Part shown: piece after piece, positions 42,301-50,103 of the stretch
How positions within the stretch are numbered: the first letter of the stretch is position 1
How the letters are laid out: every line of letters starts with the position of its first letter
Assembly: GCF_964204645.1 (NCBI RefSeq)
Contig: NC_134029.1
Span: forward strand, 9,230,850-9,290,849
Source: Tubulanus polymorphus
Lineage: Eukaryota > Nemertea > Palaeonemertea > Tubulaniformes > Tubulanidae
DNA length: 60,000 nucleotides
Direction: 5' to 3'
Program-made: the position numbers and the translations under genes
Notes under the pieces: model-generated
Databases searched by the model: none
Told to the model about the DNA's origin: nothing
The model's input: only the letters and a program-made list of their open reading frames with translations

Positions 42301-45300
42301 TTTTTATGATATCACTCATTTATAAAGTTAATGCAACAATGTGCGCTGGTGCAGTTATAAACATTGATATCGTCTTCCCGATAATTCAACTTGAATTATT
42401 GCTCATCTCATTCAAAAGTTCGTAATTCTTACAAATATTAATCTACATTTTTGAAATTTTCAGGATCAATAGCCATCTATATGTGGTCTTATATACCTTT
42501 TACCGTTTTCAATTATCTTTATTAGTTTTTAAGTAATTGCGAGTCAAACTTCCAAAACACGTTTTCTAGAGTATCATGTGTGCATATTTATATCAAGAAA
42601 TTTGCCAATTTAACCGGACCTAGATTGTTAAAATCAAAATTTTCAGTAACTATGGAAACAAGGGCACCTAGTTATTTGAAAAAAATGGTAAATAGAGATA
42701 TATTTCTAGTAACACAGGGACAGACTACGGGTTTGGAGGGTCGGTAGTCCGGACCCCTGCTCCTTCCCATTAAGATTACCATCTTTGTCAAGACAGTGAT
42801 CGCATAAAACTTACAAATCTAACATTCATCCTCTTGCAAATTAAATTGTTTTGGATGTATTTGTTTCAACAACGAGGGGCACCCTACTCACAGCCTTAAT
42901 CTACGGAAAATGTCCTTATTTTTGGACCCCTCTCCCAATCATCTAAGATAGTCAAAAAAGTCTAAATAAGTCTTAGTGTCAGGCATTTAAGTTTCATTGA
43001 TCTCCCGTCTATATTATATCGCTTCACAGTATATTGCATCAATGAAATATGGCCGTTGGCAGGTGATTCTGGAGCCAGTTGCTCAAAAGTTAACCATCAG
43101 AAATACCATGGTGTAATGGCGAGCGCTCGGTCTTCAGTTAAATACCGATACCCGTTTTACATTTTTGAATTTTCAGCAGCAGCTCCACGCAAATGGAGGC
43201 AGCCACGGCTGTGTCAAACTTGACGCTTGCAAACCGTTGGATCGGGTTTGCTTTTTTGAGAACGTTCGATGTTCGATCTCTATTACTGATCGTGACTGTG
43301 CTGAGAGGTGTTTCAAATTGAATTTGAATATATTAGGCTTAGTCGATTGTGTTGGAAAGATTGGAACTTTGGAATATATTAGTATATATTGAGGAACATA
43401 ACATTCGTTTACTTTCTGTCAAAATTGATCTCGTGTGTTTGATAGTTGTTTTGAGATTTGGCACGAATTCTAAGTCAGTTTTGATCATACAAGGTCTGTA
43501 TTAGCCCACTTCACGTAAGTAGCCATGCAAATTTGCGACGGCAATGCGACGCAGCATTGAGACTGTGGTCCTCATACATGTGCCATATAATGTCTGACTT
43601 TCACATTTGCAATCGTATACCCGTACGTGCAGTTTCAGAATCGAATGAAACACATTGGACAAAATGATCTGTTGTGAACCTAGGTAGCTGGTTAAAGCAA
43701 CACCTGGGTTATTTTGTTTATTTTGACAAATCCTAGAGAATATATATCTTAAATAACCATTTTTCAAAAACCTAGGTGCCCTTATTTCCATGGTTACTTA
43801 ATAAATTGATTTTCAACAAAGTAGGAAACGGTGAAATTGTGAAATTTCCTGATATAAAGATGCACCCAGGGGACCCGGGAAAACGTGTTTTGGAAGTTTG
43901 ACTCGCAATTACTTAAAAACTAATAAAGATAATTGAAAACGGTAAAAGGTATATAAGACCACATATAGATGGCTATTGATCCTGAAAATTTCAAAAATGT
44001 AGATTAAAATTTGTAAGAATTACGAACTTTTGAATGCGATGAGCAATAATTCAAGTTGAATTATCGGGAAAACGATATCAATGCTTATAACCTCACCAGC
44101 GCGCATTGTTGCATTAACTTTATGATTGAGTAATATAGTAAAAAAACTAATTATCAGCTGAGTCAATCAATATTTTCACTTTGTTTCTATCTTTATCCAA
44201 TCCAGAGATATGAACGAAATAAAAATATTAAACGGGGAAAAAATAGGGACAAAAAATTCAACAATGCTGTGATAACATACTGATTTGGAAGCCTAAAAAT
44301 TCAATTCAAAGTTAATTAAAATTGAACTAATTTTGACGGCGTAAGACTCCATCTGGTGGGAAAGTTGGTGTTGCATTTCCCCCATTGCAGTCACAATTCA
44401 AAACCAGCCTTGCTGCAGCTGGATGGTTTTGAGATATGATTATTATACCTCTCTTGCTTCAACTATGAATCAATGTAAAGGGTGTAGACTCAAATCAAGT
44501 CAATCAACTCACATAACTGTTTAACTTAGACATTTGTTGAAACGTGTTTCAATAGGTTCGAATTGCTGGAAGAAGCGCTCAAATCCAGACAAATTTTCAA
44601 TGTCGAAAATTATAAATAGAGCCCACTGTATAAACATGCATGTTTTACGTACGCCTGTACTTACGCAATTCAATAATGAAACACAAGTATAGGGACTGTA
44701 AAAATTCACTTGGGAATGGAATAAGTGAATGTATGCATTAGACAGAACGGATTAGACAGGGAAATATCCAGCATGAAAACTGGACCAATCACTCTAAATA
44801 CAGGCATTAAATTCTTCTCCATGAGTAAACCGAGGACCGTAAAATTGTGGATATGAGGAAACATAGGATCGACCACAATAAGCAATTAACAGAATTCATC
44901 AATGTGAACAGGCAGTACCGGTACGTGACACGGTACAGGGTTGATAATTTCAATGTTCAATGCCGCCCATGCATCCATAAATAAGGATAAATTCACAAAG
45001 AAATGAATAGGAATAAAATTGATTCCTGAAAAAAAAATAACCCATTCATATACGTAAATAGAACATCATTTTTTGCAACTTCCTGAAAGGGCAATACTAG
45101 CAGCACCGGGTCTGTGCATGCTTAAGATTCTCAGCGAAACAAAAACTGGTATGAAACTATAGAAAATTCAGCATTCTTATAAGAGCTTTAACCCACTTAA
45201 GTAAAAACATTTAGTTCGTTGAGCTTTCTGTCTACAGACATTTTCAAAAAAAAGGTATAGATATAAATCAAATAAACTCATATCATAAGTATCACTTGAG

Positions 45301-45337
45301 CCACTATCAAACGTCGTGAGTAAAACTTACGTTTCAT
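15450..45337 (-). CDS. IQGAP (Ras GTPase-activating-like scaffold protein), 39 coding exons
   Basis: I could assemble 39 minus-strand exons. All have AG acceptors and GT donors, and every phase matches. The total is 4899 nt (1632 aa; human IQGAP1 is 1657). Order: 45337-45331 (start, tentative), 41490-41394, CH exons 40546-38733, repeat exons 38483-33609, WW 32897-32755, IQ exons 32333-31075, linker 30323-30202, GAP-related exons 29694-23082, linker exons 21394-21292, 20965-20824 and 18522-18328, C-terminal exons 18213-15450 with stop TAA at 15452-15450. IQGAPs bind F-actin through CH, calmodulin through IQ, and Cdc42/Rac1 through the GAP-related domain, and they organise cortical cytoskeleton and MAPK signalling. 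Similarity to IQGAP1 is strong along the whole length. One gene is seen, so I do not assign an IQGAP1/2/3 number. The first coding exon is the weakest part. Confidence 0.95.
17456..18076. mobile_element. TTAA-flanked MITE-like element (621 bp)
   Basis: The ends AGGGGAACTGCAGT (17456-17469) and ACTTCAGTTCCCCT (18063-18076) form imperfect terminal inverted repeats. TTAA stands on both sides (17452-17455, 18077-18080), the target choice of piggyBac-type elements. There is no coding capacity inside. It occupies most of the IQGAP intron between exons 35 and 36. Confidence 0.75.
18740..18980 (+). pseudogene. Non-LTR retrotransposon reverse-transcriptase fragment
   Basis: The frame reads YGVPQGSVLGPLLFLVYVND and then AISFADDTNLF: the palm motif and the catalytic FADD of LINE reverse transcriptases. 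Only about 70 residues remain, so it is a truncated relic antisense in the IQGAP intron between exons 33 and 34. The clade cannot be assigned from this piece. Confidence 0.88.
18981..20191. other. IQGAP intron sequence, nothing recognised
   Basis: The short frames in this part of intron 33 have no family resemblance. A locally duplicated AATTGAATTGGAT stretch occurs near 19510-19590. Confidence 0.45.
20192..20412. repeat. (ATT)n / (ATC)n low-complexity tract
   Basis: Long runs of TTA and CATTA units, pure ATT over about 20359-20398. The frames of Asn or Ile on the two strands are artefacts. Confidence 0.95.
22402..22981. mobile_element. TA-flanked DNA element with CCGTATTTTCCGG ends (580 bp)
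   Basis: CCGTATTTTCCGGCGATTAA at 22402 is matched in reverse by a terminus ending at 22981 (TTAGCCGGAAAATACGG). TA flanks both ends. The subterminal word AATAAGC.GA recurs in both halves. No transposase frame is visible, so it is non-autonomous. It lies in the IQGAP intron between exons 31 and 32. Confidence 0.8.
23082..29694 (-). CDS. IQGAP exons 24-31: GAP-related domain
   Basis: Exons 29694-29387, 29257-29183, 29082-28933, 25182-25042, 24959-24875, 24458-24294, 23697-23630 and 23214-23082 encode residues about 911-1285. Signatures are KLEAYQHLFYLIQTNP-like (here RLEAYQHLFYL), LYNYASNQREE, YGMRFMAKV, YYRYINPAIVAPDAFDIID and RRNLGSIAKILQ. The RasGAP fold motif is intact, but the loop LIFEMSQSRCAKF carries Glu-Met after LIF, where active RasGAPs have Phe-Arg in the finger loop. 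That fits the known lack of GAP activity in IQGAPs. The donor after exon 25 (GTTCGA) is unusual. Intron 26 (28932-25183) is 3.7 kb of repeats. Confidence 0.95.
25858..28793 (-). mobile_element. Reversed copy 2 of the GCCCACTTGGGA element, with a nested mariner
   Basis: On minus it starts near 28793 with a diverged form of the copy-1 start, passes through the same 'GATGGCC..GGCAGCCATTTTTG' block and ends with the copy-1 end (CCAAGTGGGC, then GTCCCTGGACCCCTAGTT). The minisatellite core is recognisable at 25930-26370 and 27395-27560. Subtracting the 1012-bp insertion leaves about 1.9 kb, close to copy 1 at 1.77 kb. It fills the 3.7-kb IQGAP intron 26. Confidence 0.75.
26377..27388 (+). mobile_element. 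Tc1/mariner-like transposon, degenerate, 1012 bp, TA target duplication
   Basis: Perfect terminal inverted repeats of about 41 bp start CAGGGTGTCCCATTAATTAC and lie between TA dinucleotides (26375-26376, 27389-27390). On the plus strand the relic transposase shows VWFQQDGA (26925-26949) with the second catalytic Asp, and SPDLNPLDFHLWG (27044-27082) with the third. The two lie in different frames and several stops interrupt, so it is a pseudogene. The spacing class (DD34D or other) cannot be read because of the shifts. Confidence 0.88.
30428..30466. repeat. Perfect 14-bp hairpin with 11-nt loop
   Basis: TGTGATCTGTGTGC (30428-30441) pairs with GCACACAGATCACA (30453-30466). It lies in the IQGAP intron between exons 22 and 23. 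No function is visible. Confidence 0.8.
31075..32333 (-). CDS. IQGAP exons 19-22: IQ motifs (calmodulin/light-chain binding)
   Basis: Exons 32333-32163, 31811-31728, 31644-31573 and 31231-31075 encode about residues 709-870. Visible IQ-type units are IQSQIRGYIARKRY, then KIQ + SCWRGYKDRKCY spanning a junction, IQAVVKMWLARGKY, and KIQTFWRSNKTRQDY. The splice sites fall at the same place in successive units, right at the Ile-Gln. The last exon runs on into HIIRKYVHLLDRSDVDYSEE. Confidence 0.95.
32755..32897 (-). CDS. IQGAP exon 18: degenerate WW domain
   Basis: Residues about 661-708 contain GHMFYFNTETAESSWIHP. The central aromatic block and second tryptophan plus Pro are kept. The first tryptophan of a canonical WW is not evident (LMEYKTKDG in its place). 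In vertebrate IQGAP1 this region has been linked to ERK binding. The missing first Trp suggests altered ligand binding, which is an inference. Confidence 0.85.
33609..38483 (-). CDS. IQGAP exons 7-17: internal repeat (coiled-coil) region
   Basis: Exons 38483-38370, 38296-38118, 38024-37934, 37342-37182, 37019-36926, 36194-36006, 35370-35207, 34920-34839, 34391-34228, 34144-34054 and 33776-33609 encode residues about 162-660. The first reads ELEKYGIQMPAFSKIGGIL. Later ones repeat the theme INEAID/INTAID/INEAVD followed by a conserved 'L..V.P.AA..Y' half, as in the IQGAP-specific repeats that support dimer formation. Exons of about 160-190 nt alternate with shorter ones of 82-94 nt, suggesting that one repeat equals one exon pair. 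Confidence 0.93.
35443..35666. mobile_element. Small MITE-like element with GCGATCACAC ends
   Basis: AGCCGCGATCACAC near the left end is mirrored by GTGTGATCGCAGCT at the right (about 35653-35666). The interior has no coding frame. It lies in the IQGAP intron between exons 12 and 13. Target duplication is not clear. Confidence 0.5.
37600..37780 (+). mobile_element. tRNA-derived SINE fragment
   Basis: An A-box-like TGGCTGAATGGTTAGAGC (37613-37630) is followed about 20 bp later by a B-box GGTTCAAACC (37650-37659). The body then contains TGTGTCCCTGAGCAAGATT, a conserved SINE body motif known from many animals. It has lost a full tRNA fold. It lies in the IQGAP intron between exons 9 and 10. Confidence 0.75.
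38733..41490 (-). CDS. IQGAP exons 2-6: N-terminal calponin-homology (actin-binding) domain
   Basis: Exons 41490-41394, 40546-40390, 39799-39722, 39576-39500 and 38800-38733 encode residues about 3-162. Markers include MDEKRQQNIAYEYLCHLEEA, LPPTTELEEGLRNGVYLAKL, IYDKEQTRFK, TGLHFRHTDN, DVYDRKNMPRVIYGIH and FKLGIAPQIEDLYGKV. This is the single type-3 CH domain of IQGAPs. Donor choice at 41394 gives AKVW where vertebrates have AKRW. Confidence 0.95.
40955..41320. repeat. Degenerate tandem repeat, about 150-bp unit
   Basis: Blocks 'CATTCACAGTT..CAAAAATGTA..GAATCAAA..CCAGTCAGC.ATCTT' and 'GTCATCTAACATTTTC' recur two to three times in diverged form. The 'CCAGTCAGCCATCTT' word also resembles part of the 607-2374 element. 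It lies in the IQGAP intron between exons 2 and 3. Confidence 0.5.
42178..44267. mobile_element. Large foldback element: arms of about 530 bp, spacer about 1.0 kb
   Basis: Left arm 42178-42709 and right arm 43733-44267 are inverted copies with few differences. Their outer ends match as GCATTGTTGAATTTTTTGTC and its complement, and shared inner words include CCTAGGTGCCC-like and TCCAAAACACGTTTT. The spacer holds a tRNA-like 5' half (ATGGTGTAATGGCGAGCGCT near 43109-43128) and no convincing gene. It lies in IQGAP intron 1. The superfamily is unknown. Confidence 0.8.
44268..45330. other. Rest of IQGAP intron 1
   Basis: AT-rich, with no repeat or coding similarity seen. Confidence 0.45.
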
Positions 45338-45811
45338 GATTGACCTTTTGATCAAATCCCTCCTACATACACTGATGAGTGATTAACCCAAAATATACTC
45401 CGTGGATGACATAAAAAAACGGTGTTACAAAATCCAACAGATTCCCAAGGAGAGTATATATAACATATTTAGTCGTATACGGTCACAATCAGATCGCAGT
45501 TAAACTAATATTAGAAACAAGTTCTTCACTCAAACAAACATTGCGTGCTACATTCCCTCGAAAAGTTTAAAAGCCAATCGAGACTGTTCTATTTTTTTCA
45601 TACGGAATGTCTATATACGCTCAGCAGTGCCACGATAAACACAGTAGACGAGACACTTCGAAATTTTTTTATCCCAATTTAATCAATTCTCTTCCACCAA
45701 ACAGAGGCGAATCAATCCATCAAAATTGACCCAATAAACCAGTAAACATAGGCAATTGAATGAAAAGCTGTCAGTACAATAACACATGACTGCGTGTTCC
45801 GATCAAATCAA

Positions 45812-45914
<103 letters not shown>

Positions 45915-46574
45915 AATTTTATAAAAACAAATATCAATTTTCCATGAAAAAGAATATTGATTGTTTCGCTCGAACTGGTAAAAATGTCAAATAAAAACCA
46001 GGAGTTGACCTAAACTACATTTTAAAGATTGGGCCGCAGCCATACTTGTTGTGGTAGGGCATTAACTGCATAGGTTCTTTTTTATAGCACTATATTTTTA
46101 TGTAAAATATCTATTCTTTTACTTTTTATGTCAATCCTCAATTTTGGAAGCATTATGCCTGAAACATCACCTGAATGATAATATTTGCTATGACTGTGGA
46201 TTTGTTTTCATAACGGCCAACATGAGTATCAAATTCCCATCTTTTTAACTAAATTCCCATTGTAAATACAGAATAAGCAAAAAATTGAAATTGCAACAAA
46301 AATATTAATAATATATAATAATATAAAATAAAATAATAATATAAAAATATTATAATATGTCCTATGTATTGTTGGCTTATGACAAAGCTTATTAGACTCG
46401 AGAAATACGACTGAGAAAACAGGCGATATAAGTGTCCCAGATGGATTTAACAGAATTCAACCCTATTGAACTATATATATAGTAACGAACATGTTAAATC
46501 TAATCTTTTTGGAACTAGTAATCATTCAAATGATTTACAGATCACGGGAACTATAAATTCAGACGATACATTAC

Positions 46575-46722
46575 TTTTCAATCCACAACCTCCTTCTGAG
46601 GCACCAATCCAGGACGTGCTTCGCGATTTCAGATGAATGCTCAACGGGTTTTCACCGACGCAATAGTTTTCCTTTTTCGACATGTCAATAGAAGAGCAAG
46701 CAGCAGCAGCAGCCACAAACAA
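46575..46722 (-). other. Possible alternative first coding exon of IQGAP
   Basis: The frame starts with MFVAAAAACSSIDMSKKENY and stays open to a GTAATG donor after 46575. It ends in phase 1, which is what IQGAP exon 2 needs. Upstream sequence is relatively CpG-rich (CCTCGCCGCG near 46770), as at a promoter. No similarity to known IQGAP N-termini is recognised. It competes with the 7-nt exon at 45337-45331. Confidence 0.3.
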
Positions 46723-48630
46723 CTGATTTTCAAATTCAAGCGACCAATGGCTTAAACAACTTAAATCCTCGCCGCGTAAAACAAATACAGATTAGATCAT
46801 AAGAATTTCTCCTGTAATGGTCATTCGTAAGCCGGCACCGGTAATATGCTAGTTACACACAACAGTGAACATTTTACAGGATGTTTGTTGATCACAAGAT
46901 TTCAAACAACAGGCAAATTGAATGACGGCTGCAAAATTTTCATTCATTCTCAAACGTAATCCAGGAAGTGATTTGTTGCTCCATAATTATATACATTATG
47001 AGCTTTATGCGATAATACCATCGAATGAGCTATTTATACGATCGCAATATGCTGGCTAGCAGGATATAGCAATTTAATTTCAGCAATTTAATCATCATCG
47101 GCTTAACTTTTTTCGACTTGTATTCCTAGAAGTTGCCGGAATTAGACCGCAGTACTTTCACTAGTAGTCAAACCCAGTTCAGCGAATGGTCAAATCTATC
47201 TATTCGCATTAAGCTCACTGATTGTCACAGAATAATAGCTAGACATGACAGTAATGACAAGATGTTTGTAGAGTGCCAGTATGAAAGCTGTTACCACAGC
47301 CCCATACATATTTCCTTCAAATACTAAGTTCCGATCGATAGAGCTTTCAATATTCAGCTCCCTTTTTATAGCGCGTTTAAATGCATATAAGCCTTAGACA
47401 GTTACACAAATAAGTTGGGGAGCATATCGCTATGATGAATAATATGCAATGAATTAAACTATGCATTGTACTAGCCGATATACCATCAAATGCCTACTGA
47501 ATGATGAAAATGACAGTCCAGCAAAAATAGTAATCTACTGCTTACAACTTAACAGCTGCGTAAACCAATAATTGTATGGGCATTTCCCATCATTGTAATA
47601 TAATAGCACCTGCTAATTATTGTGGAACATTTAATTGTTTGATTGCAACCATCGCGAAAATAATTCACGGATGCCACCTTTTTGTAGATAAGCCTAGACG
47701 CTATAGGACATGACATGTCCGACATGTTCGGCCTGACGATGCCGAATCGACATCAAATATGTGGCCGCATGTGCAACAGGTGTCTGTAGCCTCAATATCG
47801 TCTCATGCAAAAAACATTAAAAAATCTTTTTCAAAGCTTATTCATCCCTTGTTTTTCTACATAGTATGGTTCAACCATTCAACCGCTTAATGCTGGTCTT
47901 CAATATCCATCCAATTGTTTATCGGAATTTGATAGGTGATAAATAATACACAACATTTACAAAACCAGGAGGTTTTTCAGTAAAGTGCTGCCACCTTTGT
48001 TGAGTGGGGCAAGTTTTGGCGGCAACAGTTTCAGTTTGAGTGAAATTGGTTACTTACATGTATATCGACTAATTGGTTTCTATAATTACCATAAGTATGT
48101 ATTAGACATCATATGTTAGGTAATTATACATAGAAACAAGACTATTTCCATTTATCATAGGAGATCCTAAAGGAATCTTAACGGGATGGAATGAAGAAGT
48201 TAAGAGGGCAAAACATAAATACAGTAGAAAACGAGGATCACTGATACCTCTGTCTGACAAAACTCATGTCAAGATTAATTCAACACAATTTCTAGCTGTA
48301 TCAATTAGTTTTCACCATTGATAACATAATGAAATTTTCTTTCATTTTTATTTTGGATGAATATGGGCGTGTTATTTGATTGTAGTGGTGTACCGAAAAA
48401 CACATTTTGCTTCTTGGGCATCTTCACTGATATTATAACACCTGTATCTATATGTATAAAATTATCAACCTATAAGAAATCAACAACTATTCCAAAACGG
48501 CTCATCCTTTATCCTTAATGTATTCAAATAATTAGCTTGTAATTAAATACTTGGTTTGTAATTAGCTTAGAATTTAGCACTTGTAACTTTGTAACTTATG
48601 CTGTATATAAACCTGTAGTTTAATCATTTG
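46723..48630. other. Intergenic, possible IQGAP upstream region
   Basis: No coding similarity. Small frames such as 47133-47327 have no recognised family. Confidence 0.45.
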
Positions 48631-48639
48631 ATTCACTTG

Positions 48640-48900
48640 TATTTCACCTGATGAGGGGATATGATCTCGAAAACGTTCGTGTCAATAAACTGTCTTTACT
48701 CATTACACTGTAAAAAAACTCGTAATTTTGCGGAATATCTAAATTTGAATTATCCCAATTTTTTGGTAAATTTATGTCATAATTCCATATATTTCTTATT
48801 TAAAGATGATCACGTGTAAAAAAATGCACATTATTTGTTTTTTTTTACATATGTTTTGTAATATTACATTACCATCGATACAATTTTGCGGAATTCATTA
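48640..48900 (+). repeat. Retroelement 3'-tail-like sequence followed by a CACTGTAAAAAA-type element
   Basis: CCTGATGAGGGGATATGATC, then CGAAAACGTT and AATAAA, resembles the 'CTGATGA..CGAAACGTT..AATAAA' tails shared by many LINE and Penelope-like elements. It is followed at 48708 by CACTGTAAAAAAACT, the terminal word of a common MITE type. A mirrored TTTTTTTTACAGTG end occurs at about 58290-58303. Confidence 0.4.
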
Positions 48901-49423
48901 GCACATCTATTTCATGTTTTCCATAGCCTTATAAGCATTGAAATATTATCAAACAATCTCGGCTACCCCTTACATGGATAAAAAATTGAAATTATTCGAA
49001 ACAGAAATCTTGGGATTCGAACGCATTAGCCCCACGAAGCAAGCCAGAAATGCTTGAGCTCCACGAATTAGCGAGAACTAGGCTACCGCGGATATTTTGC
49101 AACTTACTTCCAGGTTTTTCGAATTGGCGTGCGTGACTCGTACGGTGAAGACATTTTCTAGTGATTCTGTAGTTTGCTGCCGTGATTAATTTCATCAGGT
49201 GAGTGATATTTCATGAATTTATAAAATGCTTAATACAACAAAGCCTAATTTGTCAATTTTGTCGACAAATAGTAAATATTCGCATGATCATGGTCCGCAT
49301 AATCGATTTGACCAGTACACCAAAAACTTTTTTATAGGCTATTGTTACTCTATAGGCCTACATTTACAGGAACTAATTTTATTATGTCAATGGGTATATG
49401 TCAGGTCAGGTGGTACATAGGCC

Positions 49424-49582
49424 TACCTGATAAAAGTCTTATTAGGACCAGAAAGCACTGGCAGTGAGTCAATTTTCTGTTTTAACCCCTTTCAATGAAG
49501 ACTTTTTGGATATCCTTCAATAAAGTGAAGCCGGTCCACTGCCAGTACTTTCTGTTCCTAATAATTAAGGTTTTATCAGGTA
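49424..49582. mobile_element. Foldback MITE, about 159 bp
   Basis: The left half runs CCTGATAAAA..CTTATTAGGACCAGAAAGCACTGGCAG. The right half is its imperfect reverse complement, ending TTTTATCAGG. Stems are about 44 bp with a few mismatches and a loop of about 70 bp. Confidence 0.75.
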
Positions 49583-50103
49583 TGTACTACCAGAACTGAC
49601 TGAGCTCGGCCACTCTGATATGCTCTCAAGTCAAGTCGAAATAGACATTAGTCAATTAAATCAAATTTACTCCAATTTACACCAAGCCTAAGGCTGCTCC
49701 ATACACAGCATAAGTTAAACTCCAGGTGAATGGGTTGCTCGCACAGTTGTTGCAATACTAAGCTCAGCAAAAGGAAAACAAGGTATCATTTGGAAAACAA
49801 GACATGGCGATTATGTTATAATCAATGGGATTTGAAGATGAGATTGTACACTTCTACTTTATCTGCAATACCTGAAGAGTTACCCCTTAAGTATGTACTA
49901 TCATTACTGTCTGTGATGATGACAAGATGTTGATCTCTTCACTTGGCCCTTAGATGACTCTCTATTACTTTCAAGTGCATATTACTCATGAAATATAACT
50001 AATTTTAGAATATGTCATGTAACTGGACATTATTAAAACATCCCTTTCATTTAGAATTTTGATAATTTTTCAGGTACTGTGATCTGTTGAAGTAGGCCTA
50101 ACT

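Noticed and set aside
43165-43392. Cysteine-containing frame in the foldback spacer
   Set aside because: No recognisable family and probably chance in non-coding spacer.
48648-48695. Hammerhead ribozyme candidate (CTGATGA ... CGAAAAC ... GTC)
   Set aside because: Stem II closes only with wobble pairs, stem III has a mismatch next to the core, and stem I does not pair. The same words are common in retroelement tails.
48992-49195. tRNA-like stretch on minus (GCGTTCGAATCCC with an upstream TAGCCTAGT)
   Set aside because: Arms do not pair into a cloverleaf. At best a SINE head, too weak to call.
49730-49933. Frame starting MGCSHSCCNT as a small myristoylated protein
   Set aside because: No similarity and no splice or transcript support. 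The start pattern alone is weak.
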